Assembly (NCBI RefSeq): GCF_030077735.1
Contig: NZ_JASJEU010000007.1
Coordinates: 1-64,000 of the forward strand
Source: Gordonibacter faecis
GTDB taxonomy: Bacteria > Actinomycetota > Coriobacteriia > Coriobacteriales > Eggerthellaceae
Direction of reading: 5' to 3'
DNA length: 64,000 nucleotides
Below, in pieces: positions 52,614 through 62,435 of this stretch (position 1 is the first letter of the stretch; each line of letters starts with the position of its first letter). The notes beneath the pieces were generated by a model, which ran no database searches, had not been told where the DNA came from, and was given only the letters and a program-made list of their open reading frames with translations. The position numbers and the translations under genes were made by a program.

Positions 52614-53423
52614 CTACTTCTTCTCGATGGGGATTTGGATTTCGGTGAGCCATTCGGAGTCGGGTATGCCGTTCCAGATGCCATCGATGTAGGACTCGCG
52701 GGCCAGGTCACAAGGTCGATAGCCGTTTTGTTCGATCCACTCCATCAGGAAGGCGTATGCCTGGGGCAGGTCGGCATAGGGACCGCGATGCATCACCGAC
52801 GCCACGTGGACGGCGGGCATCTCGCGGAAGAATATGCCGTCGGTCTCGTTGCCGAACTCAGTGACGGCCTCGTTGTATTCGATGGCAATGTCATGGTCCT
52901 TGTACTCGCCGTCGAGGTAGCTGATGAAGCAGTACTCCGGCTTGGCGCACTGCAGGTTCGGGTTCGCTGCGGTCACCGCGCGGCCGATGGCGGGAATGAC
53001 CTCGAAGTATGCGTTGAAGTCGGGTACGGTCAGTCGCTTCGTGTACACGATGCAGCTGGGAATGTCTTTGATGGTTGCCTGATAGTTCATGGAAAGCCCC
53101 TTTCCGTCGTTTGAAAGCATGAATGTGATGCGCGCGAGGCGCTCTTGTGCGGTTGCGAGTTCCCGGGCAACTTCCTCGCAGCGTTTCGCGAGGATGGGCG
53201 TTGGGTCGGCGCCGCCGACGATGGCAGCCACCTCGTCGAGCGCAAGCCCCGCCTGGCGCAGCGCCTGAATGCGGTGCAGCTCGGCCAGCTGGCGCGTCGT
53301 GTACAGCCGATACCCCGTGGCCGCGTCCACCGCCTCCGGACGCAGCAGCCCAATGTGGTCGTAGTGGTGCAGCGTCTTCACCGTAGTCTTGCCCATTTTC
53401 GAGAACTCTCCGATGTAAAACAC
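52614..53423 (-). CDS. MerR-family regulator with GyrI-like ligand domain
   Basis: A 269-residue protein. The MerR HTH is YIGEFSKMGKTTVKTLHHYDHIGLLRPEAVDAATGYRLY, followed by a coiled coil and a GyrI/AraC-effector-like ligand domain (about 120-269). GTG start at 53423 with AAGGAGG 8 nt upstream. It is a BmrR/TipA-like small-molecule sensor; the target is unknown. Confidence 0.87.
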   Translation of the reverse strand: MFYIGEFSKMGKTTVKTLHHYDHIGLLRPEAVDAATGYRLYTTRQLAELHRIQALRQAGLALDEVAAIVGGADPTPILAKRCEEVARELATAQERLARITFMLSNDGKGLSMNYQATIKDIPSCIVYTKRLTVPDFNAYFEVIPAIGRAVTAANPNLQCAKPEYCFISYLDGEYKDHDIAIEYNEAVTEFGNETDGIFFREMPAVHVASVMHRGPYADLPQAYAFLMEWIEQNGYRPCDLARESYIDGIWNGIPDSEWLTEIQIPIEKK

Positions 53424-53515
53424 GCCGTTCACCTCCTTCCGCATCCCATTCAACCCCCTCCTGCAACCGGAGGGTCAAGGGGTTCTCACACGAACTTTGA
53501 GTTTTATTGTAGCAA

Positions 53516-53995
53516 CTAGAACCTAAACTCAGCGACCCAGTCGAAATCTGCGGAGGATTCGATGCTTTGGGGCCAGTGGGTGCACCAGGTGGGGACGGTT
53601 GGGTTTTCAATGCGGTCGATGCTGGGAGTGTAGGGTTTGAGGTCGAGAAGGGGAGTACCGTCGTTGGCGTCGAGGTAGGGAGTTTCGATGAGGCCGGCTT
53701 CGACGTCGACAGCAGCCAGCTCAATCACGGTGAGGGCAATCGGGTTGGGGCGCAGCGGCGAGCGCGTGGCGAAGATACCCAGGTCGTGGTCGAGACGCAC
53801 GTAGGGGCGTCCCGCATCCGTAAGGGCGCGCAGTTCGGGGTCGTCCATTTCATGGGCCCACCACAAAACAACGGCATGACCGAAGCCCTCAAGGCCGCGC
53901 AGGCCATCGCGATATTCCGGGTTAATGCGCAGGTGCGCCGGATCTTCGCCCCCTCCGCTCACGACGCCAATGGGATGCACGGAAAACGTTTCCAT
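53516..53995 (-). CDS. trmO: TrmO/TsaA-family tRNA methyltransferase
   Basis: A 159-residue protein. The HPIGVV start, GHAVVLWWAHEMDD and the signature FATRSPLRPNPIALTVI identify the TsaA-like beta-barrel domain that uses S-adenosylmethionine for N6-methylation of tRNA t6A37. The short form lacks the C-terminal domain of E. coli TrmO. AAAGGAGC fixes the ATG. Confidence 0.85.
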   Translation of the reverse strand: METFSVHPIGVVSGGGEDPAHLRINPEYRDGLRGLEGFGHAVVLWWAHEMDDPELRALTDAGRPYVRLDHDLGIFATRSPLRPNPIALTVIELAAVDVEAGLIETPYLDANDGTPLLDLKPYTPSIDRIENPTVPTWCTHWPQSIESSADFDWVAEFRF

Positions 53996-54107
53996 GAGCA
54001 GTGCTCCTTTCCTCAATCTGAGGCCGCCCTCGTGGCGGCATCTGGAAGGAGCGTACAGGCTGACACCGTGAGAGGGTCAAGCGGGCCGAACGCAGGACGC
54101 GTGAATC

Positions 54108-54935
54108 CTATGAAACTTCCTCCACGGGAATGAGCAGTTCCGTGAGGTAGTCCTGCGGATCACTCGCATTCCATGGGCCACGGTGAGCCACCTCACGGGT
54201 GGGACCCGCCATGCGCAATGTGGGATGGGCCTCCAGCCAGCGCCCGAACGACGCGTACACGGGCGCGATGTTTTCGAAGGGGCCGTACACCTTGATGCTC
54301 GCGGCGAGCGGCAGCGCCTTGCTGCGGTAGAAGCGCAGCGGCCCGTCGTCCTGACCAGGGGCGTCGGTAGCAACCGCCACCTCCACAGCAACGGTAGACG
54401 AAGAGGAATCAGCAGATTCGTCGCGGAACTCGCAGTATTCGGTATAGGGGTCGGACGGCGCTATCCCCCGCTCTTTCATGCACGCGCCCAAGCGTTCCCA
54501 GGCCAGCCGCTCGTCGTCGTAGCTTGCCAACTCCATGCGCAACGCCACCACATCATAAGAGGGAACCGACACGAGCGCCACCTCGCAGCTGATGTCGGAG
54601 CCGCCGGCTTCCACTTCCTGATGGAAACGACGCAGGTCAGCAAGACGGCGGCGCTCGCGGTCAATGCTTTCCTCAAGTTCTTGCGCGCGGATGTCGAGGG
54701 CATGGAGCAGTTCCTCGTCGCCCGCATGCACCAGATCGGCGATATCCTGAATGCGGAATCCCAGGTCGCGCAACGTAGTAATGCGCGCCGCTTCCGCCAG
54801 TTGCGCCACAGCGTAGCGGCGATACCCCGTTACGGCGTCCTGCTCGGCAGGCCGGAGCAACCCCACCTGATCGTAATGGCGCAGCATGCGCACCGATATC
54901 CGCGAAAGCCGAGAAAACTCCCCTATCTGCAACAC
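54108..54935 (-). CDS. MerR-family regulator with GyrI-like ligand domain (second)
   Basis: A 275-residue protein. The HTH is LQIGEFSRLSRISVRMLRHYDQVGLLRPAEQDAVTGYRRY, followed by a coiled coil and a ligand domain ending in TELLIPVEE. Same architecture as the protein at 52614-53423 but only moderately similar. The GTG at 54935 was chosen by the family N-terminus; the RBS is weak. Confidence 0.85.
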   Translation of the reverse strand: MLQIGEFSRLSRISVRMLRHYDQVGLLRPAEQDAVTGYRRYAVAQLAEAARITTLRDLGFRIQDIADLVHAGDEELLHALDIRAQELEESIDRERRRLADLRRFHQEVEAGGSDISCEVALVSVPSYDVVALRMELASYDDERLAWERLGACMKERGIAPSDPYTEYCEFRDESADSSSSTVAVEVAVATDAPGQDDGPLRFYRSKALPLAASIKVYGPFENIAPVYASFGRWLEAHPTLRMAGPTREVAHRGPWNASDPQDYLTELLIPVEEVS

Positions 54936-55102
54936 CAGACCCCCCAACCTCACTGAATCGCCGCAGTATAGCACGGAAACCTGCGGGTGCTCCCATACAG
55001 GGAGAGGGTTCGCCTCCCCAGCGAGCACTCTCCTGATCATCAGGAGGTTTCGAAAGCATCGGCCACTCCCAAGCGCTATCCGCCACCTTCAGATCGCTCG
55101 GG

Positions 55103-56611
55103 CTATTGCGGCGCTGACGCTCCTTGGAATACCGTGCCTGTATCTCGGCAGAGATGCTGGATGGCGGTACGGGCCGTGTCGGCGGCCGTGGGCAGGCCGC
55201 CGGGAGCCACGAGGCGCTGGCCGGCAAAATAGACGCTCGCGATGCCCTCCGGTTTCGCCGGGTAGCTTACCATCTTCTCGCCCGGCACCATGTTCGACAT
55301 CCACGACCCCTTGTACGAATGCAGGTACCGCTCGTACGTGAGCGGCGTGGCCACGTCCCACACTTCCACCTTGCCTTCCACCTGCGGATACTTCTTCGAC
55401 AACGCCGCTATTATCGCTTCGGCCAGGCGCTCTTTCTCCTGCGCGTACGTGCCGTCGGCCTTGCGGGCGGCCCACCAGTCGTACGTGTCGCCGCTCATGA
55501 ATAGCGTCACCGCCGTACAGCCCTCGGGCGCGTAGCCTTCGTAGGCCGCGTAGTTGTTGATGGCCAGGTTGTCGTGGCGCTGCCCGCCGCAGAACACGGG
55601 ATCGCTCACGGGAAAGCCGACGCTTTCGGGCACGTCGGAGAGGTCGGCGCGGATGCCGAGGCTCACAAACGTGTCGAGGATGGGGCTGACGTTCGCGCGC
55701 AGCCGCTGCGCCCACTCCTCGGCAAGCGGCGGATCGAACAGAGCGTCGACGGCGACGCGCAAATCCTGCGTCACGATCACGGCATCGAAGGTGCGCATCT
55801 CGCCGTCAACGACCACGCCCACGGCCCGGCCGTCCTCCACCGCAACGCGCTCGACTGGGCAGCGGTACTCTATCGTGCCGCCAAGGCCTTCAAACGTCTC
55901 GGCGATGCGCCGCGCCATGGCGAGCGACCCGCCAAGCGGATAGCCCCCGTCGCCCGAGGCGAGCGTGGCCAGCGTGAACACGAGGCTCGTCGCCGCCATG
56001 TCCTCGCCCACCATGCCAACGAACAAGGTGCGCAAGAGCGGGCTTTGGAACCACTCGGCGAAGGTGCGGGCGGTTTGGTTCGCGTAGGACGCCATGCGCG
56101 GCATCGCCGGCAGCATGGCAAGCATGTCGCGCATGCCAATCGTGCGTTTCCGGGCCACCTGCACGCCCTTGAGGTCGGTGATGGGCATGTCTACCTTCAT
56201 GAACTTCCGCACATCCTTCACGAGTTGACGGATCTGCTTCTCGTCCTCGGGCGCGACCTCTATCAGGTGTTTCTCAAGGCGATCGAGGTCGCGGTACAGG
56301 CAAACCGTTTTGTCCGCGAACTCGTAGACGAGGAAGGGGTCGCGCACGTACACAGGCACGTCCGGATTGAGCGCGCCGATCTCGTTCCACACCGCGTTGA
56401 GCGCCGTCTTCGGCGACGAGCCGGTGAGCCAGTGCATGCCGCCTTCGAAGAGGTACCCCTTCCGCTTCCAGCTGGTGGAAGCCCCGCCGGGAATGATGTG
56501 CGATTCGAAGATGGTTGCCTCGAAGCCGCTTTGGCGCGCGTACACGCCCGCCGCGAGCCCTGCGATGCCCGCCCCCACAATGGCGACTCGCTTGTTCGTT
56601 GCCTGCTCCAC
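55103..56611 (-). CDS. CrtI/CrtISO-like FAD-dependent oxidoreductase
   Basis: A 502-residue protein. The N-terminal FAD motif VAIVGAGIAGLAAGVYARQSGF is followed by ESHIIPGGASTSWKRKGYLFEGGMHWL. The C-terminal FAGQRLVAPGGLPTAADTAR matches phytoene-desaturase/retinol-saturase-like enzymes. The substrate is unknown; no carotenoid synthesis genes are adjacent. It lies 3 nt after the TetR gene and is evidently controlled by it. Confidence 0.87.
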   Translation of the reverse strand: MEQATNKRVAIVGAGIAGLAAGVYARQSGFEATIFESHIIPGGASTSWKRKGYLFEGGMHWLTGSSPKTALNAVWNEIGALNPDVPVYVRDPFLVYEFADKTVCLYRDLDRLEKHLIEVAPEDEKQIRQLVKDVRKFMKVDMPITDLKGVQVARKRTIGMRDMLAMLPAMPRMASYANQTARTFAEWFQSPLLRTLFVGMVGEDMAATSLVFTLATLASGDGGYPLGGSLAMARRIAETFEGLGGTIEYRCPVERVAVEDGRAVGVVVDGEMRTFDAVIVTQDLRVAVDALFDPPLAEEWAQRLRANVSPILDTFVSLGIRADLSDVPESVGFPVSDPVFCGGQRHDNLAINNYAAYEGYAPEGCTAVTLFMSGDTYDWWAARKADGTYAQEKERLAEAIIAALSKKYPQVEGKVEVWDVATPLTYERYLHSYKGSWMSNMVPGEKMVSYPAKPEGIASVYFAGQRLVAPGGLPTAADTARTAIQHLCRDTGTVFQGASAPQ

Positions 56612-56614
56612 GGT

Positions 56615-57196
56615 CTACCTCTTCCTCACGATGTCGACGATCCATGCGCTGTCGGGACACGGCATGTCCGGATTGAGCGCCAGTTCTTCAGCGATACCTT
56701 GGATAGCGCACCAGAAGGCGATCGAAAGCGCCACAGGGTCGCCCTCGCGGATAGTGCCCTCGCGCTGGCCCCGCCGCACGACCTTAGCCGTGGGCGTATG
56801 TACGTCGAAGCCGCTGAGCAGTTCCTTCACGCTTTCGGGCACCGAGTCGTCCATGAGCGCGTTGCCCATGAGCACAAACATGTCCGCCGTAGCGGGATCC
56901 GCGTGCAGGTATTCAAGAATGCCCGCGGAAGCCCCTTCGAAGAACGCGAGCGCGTCGCCCTCGGCTGCCATCGTGCCCACCATACCCATGGGGCCCTCTA
57001 CGCCGAAGCGGATCAGTTCCTCGTAGAGCGCCTCCTTCGAATCGAAGTAGTGGAACATGAGGCCCGCGCTCATGCCCACCGCCTCGGCGATGTCACCGAT
57101 CTTCGTCCCGGCGTACCCCTTGCGGACGAACAGCTTGAGAGCCTCCCCGAGGATCTCCTGCCGCCGCCGTTCACGCTGTTCTTGGCGCGTCACCAT
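56615..57196 (-). CDS. TetR-family regulator of the CrtI-like gene
   Basis: A 193-residue protein with HTH IGDIAEAVGMSAGLMFHYFDSKEALY. It forms an operon with the FAD oxidoreductase. A perfect inverted repeat lies immediately upstream of the ATG (57198-57232) and is the probable operator. Confidence 0.9.
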   Translation of the reverse strand: MVTRQEQRERRRQEILGEALKLFVRKGYAGTKIGDIAEAVGMSAGLMFHYFDSKEALYEELIRFGVEGPMGMVGTMAAEGDALAFFEGASAGILEYLHADPATADMFVLMGNALMDDSVPESVKELLSGFDVHTPTAKVVRRGQREGTIREGDPVALSIAFWCAIQGIAEELALNPDMPCPDSAWIVDIVRKR

Positions 57197-57197
57197 T

Positions 57198-57232
57198 TGT
57201 TGAACATCCTTTCATTGAATTTATGTTCAACA
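57198..57232. promoter_or_regulatory. Inverted-repeat operator of the TetR/CrtI-like operon
   Basis: TGTTGAACAT (57198-57207) and ATGTTCAACA (57223-57232), a perfect 10-bp pair 15 nt apart, directly before the TetR start. Confidence 0.75.
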
Positions 57233-57366
57233 GAATAGCACGGAAATGTCCGAGAAGCGACAACATTTGAGAAAACTTCGTCCCGCAAAGATTTGCCAAC
57301 CAGTCAGAACCCGTTTTGCGTCCCTCCGTTTGCCCAGCAGAGGGACGCACCTTCAGTCTGATCAGT

Positions 57367-58110
57367 TTATTCCCACTTGAAGAACCGTACGGCAATTGCC
57401 GTGCACACGACTGCCCACACTACCATTACGATCACGGGCACGATGGCCTGGTCAATAGGCAGTCCCAGTGACGTAGCTTTCAGCAGTTTCACGCCTTGGG
57501 TGAGTGGCAGAAAGTCGGCCACGCGTTGCACCGCTTGCGGCATCACTTCATAGGGAAGCGTGGTTCCCGAAAGCAGCAACATGGGAAAGTACAGCACGCT
57601 AGTGAGAACACCGGCCATTTTTTCGTTGGGTGCGAGGCCGCCCACCATCATGCCAAGCGCCAAGGTTGCCGCCAGCACAAGTACGTACGAGCCGACGAAC
57701 GCCAGCCACGACCCCGTGAACTGATAGCCGAAGAACAGCGCGGCCACGCCAAACACGAGCACCATCGCCACCAGAGCATACACGCTGTAGATGGTCACCT
57801 GCACCGCGAGGATCATGCGGGCGCTCACCGGCGTGACGAAATAGCGCTTGAGAATTTTGCGGTAACGGTAGTTCGACACCACCAGCGGCAGACCCATCGC
57901 GCCGCCCGCGCAGATGGCGATGGCTGACACCGCACCTACCGATTGCGCCACAAACGTGTAGTTCGCGCCCTCGAAGGCGGGCTGGCCGCCGAACACCATG
58001 CCGATGATCAGCATCACCACTACGGGCATGATCACGGCGAAGATGGGCATGTTCATGTCGCGCAACGACAGGCGAAATTCAACTCCGAACAGGGTGCTAA
58101 AGGCTTTCAT
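57367..58110 (-). CDS. ABC-2 type transporter permease
   Basis: A 247-residue protein with six membrane helices and the ABC-2 fold: FRLSLRDMNMPIFAVIMPVVVMLI at the N-terminus, NYRYRKILKRYFVTPVSARMIL and GLAPNEKMAGVLTSVLYFPMLLLSG. The ATG overlaps the ATPase gene end. With that ATPase it forms a small drug or lipid exporter. Confidence 0.88.
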   Translation of the reverse strand: MKAFSTLFGVEFRLSLRDMNMPIFAVIMPVVVMLIIGMVFGGQPAFEGANYTFVAQSVGAVSAIAICAGGAMGLPLVVSNYRYRKILKRYFVTPVSARMILAVQVTIYSVYALVAMVLVFGVAALFFGYQFTGSWLAFVGSYVLVLAATLALGMMVGGLAPNEKMAGVLTSVLYFPMLLLSGTTLPYEVMPQAVQRVADFLPLTQGVKLLKATSLGLPIDQAIVPVIVMVVWAVVCTAIAVRFFKWE

Positions 58111-58852
58111 AGCTGGCTCCTTCCGCGTTTTCCGCGTTTTCTGCGATCTCGGCGTAGGCGAGGTACGCATCCTCAAATGTTTTAGCTGATTGGGCGGCCA
58201 CGGCTTCGTCCACCGTGCCCGAGAACACAATGCGACCCTTCCGCATAATGGCGATGCGATCGCAGAGCGCCTCCACCTCGTCCATAAAGTGGCTGGTCAG
58301 AACTATGGTCATGCCCTTCGCACGCATCTCGGCCAGCAGATTCCACACGTCGCGACGCGCCTTCACGTCAAGCCCGGTGGTGAGTTCGTCGAGGAACACC
58401 ACCTCGGGGCGCGGGATGAGCGCCAGCACCACAAATAGACGCTGGCGCTGCCCGCCGGAAAGCGACTCCACGGCCTGCGTGCGCACGTCGGTCAGCCCGA
58501 AGCGGGCGAGCAGCTGTGCGGGATCGTCGGCCTCGCGGTAGAGCGCGCGCGTCTCACGGCACAGTTCGTCGACAGTGATTTTGTCCTGGTAGCGCGCCTC
58601 TTGGAACTGCACGCCCACCCGCTCGAACAGCTTCTTGCGCTGGGAGCGCGGGTCCATTCCCAGAATGGTGGCACTGCCCGCGTCGGGTGTGCGCACCCCC
58701 AGCAGGCACTCCAGCGTGGTGGTCTTCCCCGCGCCGTTCGCGCCAAGCAGGCCGAACGTTTCGCCGCGCGCCACGTCGAAGCTCACGCCCGCTACGGCCG
58801 GCTCGCTCCCGTACGATTTCCTCAGTTCGCGCACGCTGACAACGTTATTCAT
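58097..58852 (-). CDS. ABC transporter ATP-binding protein (ABC-2/DrrA type)
   Basis: A 251-residue protein. Walker A GANGAGKTT, signature SLSGGQRQR, Walker B VVFLDELTTGLD (Leu instead of the common Pro after the Glu). The C-terminal tail has short AENAEN repeats. It overlaps the permease gene by 14 nt. Confidence 0.9.
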   Translation of the reverse strand: MNNVVSVRELRKSYGSEPAVAGVSFDVARGETFGLLGANGAGKTTTLECLLGVRTPDAGSATILGMDPRSQRKKLFERVGVQFQEARYQDKITVDELCRETRALYREADDPAQLLARFGLTDVRTQAVESLSGGQRQRLFVVLALIPRPEVVFLDELTTGLDVKARRDVWNLLAEMRAKGMTIVLTSHFMDEVEALCDRIAIMRKGRIVFSGTVDEAVAAQSAKTFEDAYLAYAEIAENAENAEGASYESL

Positions 58853-58921
58853 GCGCCTCTCCTTTCTTTCGGTCGCGGGCCATACTAGGAGAGGCACAAA
58901 CTCTGGTGGCAAAGTGGAGGG

Positions 58922-59689
58922 TTAGGTTGTGGGAATTTCTTTCATGCGCTGCAGAAGGTCGATCATTTCGAAGGCGTTGCGCTCAGCCGCGTCGAGAGAC
59001 GTGAGCAGCTGGTCGCAGACCGACAGGATGTCTTCGTTAGGATCGGGGCTGTCGAGCACCTGCTCAATATCGGTGGCTGCGTCGCAGTCGAGCGCCTCAA
59101 GCAGACGCAGGATGGAAGCAAGCGAATAGTTCGCCGCACGCAAGGCGCGAATGATGGCAAGGCGATTGATGTCGGCAGCCGTGTAGACGCGATAGCCGTT
59201 TCGCTTGCGTCTGACCTGCAACAACCCGTTCATTTCCCAGTTGCGCAGCGCGTCGATGGTGGTGTCCAGGTAGTCGGCCGTCTGTTTGCGCGTGAGCATA
59301 AGGGGCTCGCCGGGCGCGTCAGGCTCACCCACGTGTGTGAGCAACTTGCGCACCTGGCGCAGCGCCTCTTCAGCAGCGGCTCGCTCACGCCGCAGGTGCG
59401 CAATGCGCTGCTCGGCCAGTGCAAGCGCCTCGTCATAGGATTGACGCGCCATAGCATCAATGATGGCGAGCACTTCCCGACGCAGCCCGTTCTGCACCAG
59501 CTCCACGTTAAGCGCCGCTCGTACAAACTGCACCTGCAACACATGCAGCTCCGTGAACACCCGATACCCATTCGCACGCCGCGCCGGCGCCGTAATAAAT
59601 CCAATGCGCTCATACAGCCGCACCGTATTCGGATGCACCCCCGCAATCCGCGCAATCTGCGACGTAGTATAAGTAGGCAAACGCTCCAT
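58922..59689 (-). CDS. Regulator with two MerR-type HTH domains
   Basis: A 255-residue protein. HTH 1 (residues 8-45: TSQIARIAGVHPNTVRLYERIGFI) is followed by a coiled coil (90-115). HTH 2 (about 132-175) reads LTRKQTADYLDTTIDALRNWEMNGLL and NGYRVYTAADINRL. Two MerR DNA-binding domains in one chain is unusual. It may control the downstream ABC exporter or the upstream ArsA-like genes. Confidence 0.82.
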   Translation of the reverse strand: MERLPTYTTSQIARIAGVHPNTVRLYERIGFITAPARRANGYRVFTELHVLQVQFVRAALNVELVQNGLRREVLAIIDAMARQSYDEALALAEQRIAHLRRERAAAEEALRQVRKLLTHVGEPDAPGEPLMLTRKQTADYLDTTIDALRNWEMNGLLQVRRKRNGYRVYTAADINRLAIIRALRAANYSLASILRLLEALDCDAATDIEQVLDSPDPNEDILSVCDQLLTSLDAAERNAFEMIDLLQRMKEIPTT

Positions 59690-59758
59690 ACAGGCAGTAT
59701 ACCCCGCGAGATGTATCCGGCACCCGAATCATAAGACACTCGTAAGCACCCTCCCCCT

Positions 59759-60934
59759 TCACGCCACGAAGTGCACCACCAAACAACCGTTTTCGTAGCG
59801 AGCACCGGTCACCGTACGTCCCCACAACTCTTCGGGAAGTGGGATGCGTCGCGATTGGTTGCGGGCGGCCACCAGAAGCGTATCGCCGTCTTGTCGCAGG
59901 CCAAGGTCTTGTTTGTCGAAAAACGGTACCGCGAGGCTCAACTCCCACCCATCGTTGCATTCGTGAACGCTCACCGCATCCGCCCGCGCAAGTACCGGCT
60001 CGGGGTCAACTCCTGCGTACAGTTCCGCCGCAGCCTCCCGCAAGCCAGGCAAACCGCGCAGTTCGCTGTGGCGCAGCATGAGCCGCAGCACAGGCACACC
60101 CGCAAACCCTTCCTCAATTTCCGCCAGTGACACACGTTGCAACTCACTCCAACGCTCGAAGTAGCCGGCAAGCGCGTCATCGGGATACAGCCGGTTCACC
60201 ACCACGGCATCCACGTTGTAGCCATAAAGATGCAGCCACGCGAACGCCCGCTTCGCCTCCTGCACCACAATGCGCTCGGGCGTGGTCACTACGCGCAAAC
60301 TTGTGCGGTCGGCATCAACAAGCAGTGCACGCAGCCGCTCAAGCCGATTCACCAGCGCGGATATTTCATCGAAGATCGTGTCCGGCGGCATTGGCATATT
60401 CATGACGCGTTCAATGACCGGACGACCCACTTTGAGCGCCGTGCGCTTGAGTGGCAATGCCTGCTCAATGAACGAGCCGAACCGCTCGGGGTACTTGAGC
60501 AGCGAAAGCGTTTCGCCGGTGGGCGCGCAATCCACCACCAGGACGTCATAGGCGCCCGCTTCTTCAATATCGAGCAGCACGCTGAGCGCAAGCAGTTCCT
60601 CAAGTCCAGGGAACACAAACAGTTCGTCCACCTCAATGCCCGCTTCGTCTGCGCTGCCGCCGTGGCTTGTCATGATCACGCGCAGATAGGCTTGCAACTG
60701 ACCCCACGCCTCGCGCCCGGCAACAACCGGGTCAATTTCAAGCGCATCCAAGTTGGGCGCTACGGAAACAGGCTCGCTTCCCACGGGCCTATCGAATGCG
60801 TCGCCCAAACTGTGGGCGATATCGGTGCTGGCCACAAGCACGCGCCGGCCCGCGTCAGCCAGATGCAGCGCCGTCGCAGCGGCCACGCACGTCTTGCCTA
60901 CGCCGCCCTTGCCCGTGTACAGAATAATCCTCAT
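59759..60934 (-). CDS. ArsA/Get3-type ATPase (paralogue 1)
   Basis: A 391-residue protein. P-loop YTGKGGVGKTCVAAA, switch I STDIAHSLGDAF, switch II VVDCAPTGETLSLLKYPE, and a C-terminal alpha-crystallin-like segment (about 320-391). A single ATPase unit, so it works as a dimer. No arsenic genes are nearby; it may be a targeting or insertion ATPase, or a regulator. Same strand as the small gene and the second ATPase. Confidence 0.87.
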   Translation of the reverse strand: MRIILYTGKGGVGKTCVAAATALHLADAGRRVLVASTDIAHSLGDAFDRPVGSEPVSVAPNLDALEIDPVVAGREAWGQLQAYLRVIMTSHGGSADEAGIEVDELFVFPGLEELLALSVLLDIEEAGAYDVLVVDCAPTGETLSLLKYPERFGSFIEQALPLKRTALKVGRPVIERVMNMPMPPDTIFDEISALVNRLERLRALLVDADRTSLRVVTTPERIVVQEAKRAFAWLHLYGYNVDAVVVNRLYPDDALAGYFERWSELQRVSLAEIEEGFAGVPVLRLMLRHSELRGLPGLREAAAELYAGVDPEPVLARADAVSVHECNDGWELSLAVPFFDKQDLGLRQDGDTLLVAARNQSRRIPLPEELWGRTVTGARYENGCLVVHFVA

Positions 60935-60949
60935 GAGTGCGGCTCCGTT

Positions 60950-61159
60950 CTAGTCAATGGTGATGGGACGCGCGGCGCGCGTACGCTGGGGCGCGCCCTG
61001 CTCTTCGGCCGGCGCTTCAAGAACGCTCAGCGCTGTGTCCGCGCACACGCGCACCCCTGCGGCCGCGATGCGACGTACCTCTGGTGGCACCAGTTCGGCA
61101 AACGCTTCAACTTCCAGGCGCTTCGCCTCAAGCATCTTGCTCATACATGTAGCGTTCAT
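60950..61159 (-). CDS. Small protein between the two ArsA-like ATPases (69 aa)
   Basis: MNATCMSKMLEAKRLEVEAF..., helical, with Cys at positions 5 and about 39. The ATG overlaps the stop of the upstream ATPase by 4 nt, which supports it as a real gene. It may be the client or a coupling factor of the ATPases. Confidence 0.7.
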   Translation of the reverse strand: MNATCMSKMLEAKRLEVEAFAELVPPEVRRIAAAGVRVCADTALSVLEAPAEEQGAPQRTRAARPITID

Positions 61160-62337
61160 CGCACCTCTCCTTTCGCGAATTCCACGCGCAGCACGCCGTC
61201 ATTCAGACGAGCTGCGCCCACCTCATAACCCGCCAGCACATTCGGCAGCGGAATGCACCGCGTGAGCGGGCCAACGCGTACCACCAGGTCACTTGATGCC
61301 TGGTACAGCTCAAGCGCCTCCTTGCGCGCCAGCGGCAACGCAAGCTCAAGCACCCACCCTTCGTCTGTCTTTTCGTAGCGCTCATGCTCAACCGGCGACG
61401 CAGCAGCGAAAAACGCATCATCCGGCAACGCAGCGGCAAGCCGCTCCACCCCCGCAAGCCCGCAGATATCAGTTTCGTACCAGGGAAGATGCTCATGCGG
61501 TACGCCGTCAAACACCTGGTTGAGTTCGTTCGCGCAGCGCGCTTGCACCTCCGCCCATTCAGCGAAAAACCCGCTCTGCGCCTCGGGCGGCAGCATGCGG
61601 TTTACCACCAGGCCATCCACGCGGTAACCGAACAAGTTGAGGTAGAGGTAGTTGCGCTTCGTTTCCTCCACGACCATCTTCTCCGGCAGCGTCACAATGC
61701 GCACGCTTGTGCGCGCGGGGTCCTTCAGCAGTTGCTGCAATTCGATAAGACGCACGTATAGGCGCTCAATGTCAGAGAGGGCGTGCTTGTCAGGCAATTC
61801 CAGCTTGAGTAGCTTCTTTGATAGCGGCGAGAGCACACGCAGGGCCACTTTGCCCGCGGGCAGCCACTTTTCCAAATACCACCCAAAAAGTTCCGGAAAC
61901 TTAAGCAGCGCCAGCGTCTCACCGGTGGGAGCGCAATCCACAACGATGGTTTCCCAGTTACCGCTTTCGGCAAAGTCGATGATTTTGAGCAGGGCGAACA
62001 GGCCGTCATAACCCGGCATGGCGGGGAGGTCTTCCTGGTCGCCGCCAGCACCCGCGCTCGTGACCATGGAGGTGACGGATCGCATGAGGTCGCCGTACTC
62101 CTGCTCCATGATGCGGTCGGCATCAAGCTCGACCGCAGAAAGGTTGGCTGCCACTTCAACCACCGCGGGGCCGACGCGCTGGCCCAGCACGTCACCCACG
62201 CTGTGTGCCGCGTCGGTACTCACCAGGAGCGTGGACACACCCTGGGCGGCCGCTTTCCACGCGGACGCTGCCGCAACGCTTGTTTTCCCGACGCCGCCCT
62301 TGCCTGTGAATATCCTGATGTTCGCCATGGTAGTCAC
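61156..62337 (-). CDS. ArsA/Get3-type ATPase (paralogue 2)
   Basis: A 393-residue protein. P-loop FTGKGGVGKTSVAAA, STDAAHSVGD, VVDCAPTGETLALLKFPE and the same crystallin-like C-terminus as paralogue 1. GTG 62337 has GAAGGG 5 nt upstream; ATG 62328 is possible. It is the first gene of a three-gene operon, preceded by the MarR gene on the same strand. Confidence 0.87.
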   Translation of the reverse strand: MTTMANIRIFTGKGGVGKTSVAAASAWKAAAQGVSTLLVSTDAAHSVGDVLGQRVGPAVVEVAANLSAVELDADRIMEQEYGDLMRSVTSMVTSAGAGGDQEDLPAMPGYDGLFALLKIIDFAESGNWETIVVDCAPTGETLALLKFPELFGWYLEKWLPAGKVALRVLSPLSKKLLKLELPDKHALSDIERLYVRLIELQQLLKDPARTSVRIVTLPEKMVVEETKRNYLYLNLFGYRVDGLVVNRMLPPEAQSGFFAEWAEVQARCANELNQVFDGVPHEHLPWYETDICGLAGVERLAAALPDDAFFAAASPVEHERYEKTDEGWVLELALPLARKEALELYQASSDLVVRVGPLTRCIPLPNVLAGYEVGAARLNDGVLRVEFAKGEVR

Positions 62338-62435
62338 GTTCGCCCTTCTTTTTCTTCCTGCTACGAATTATTCGTTACTCGAACTATCTGTTCGAAAAAC
62401 GCGGCTTGTCCAGCCGCTCGTTTTCCGTTGTGTTG

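Noticed and set aside
57318..57348. GCGTCCCTC/GAGGGACGC hairpin after the ABC-2 permease
   Set aside because: The stem is real, but it is not followed by a T-run in the direction of the gene, so I did not call it a terminator.
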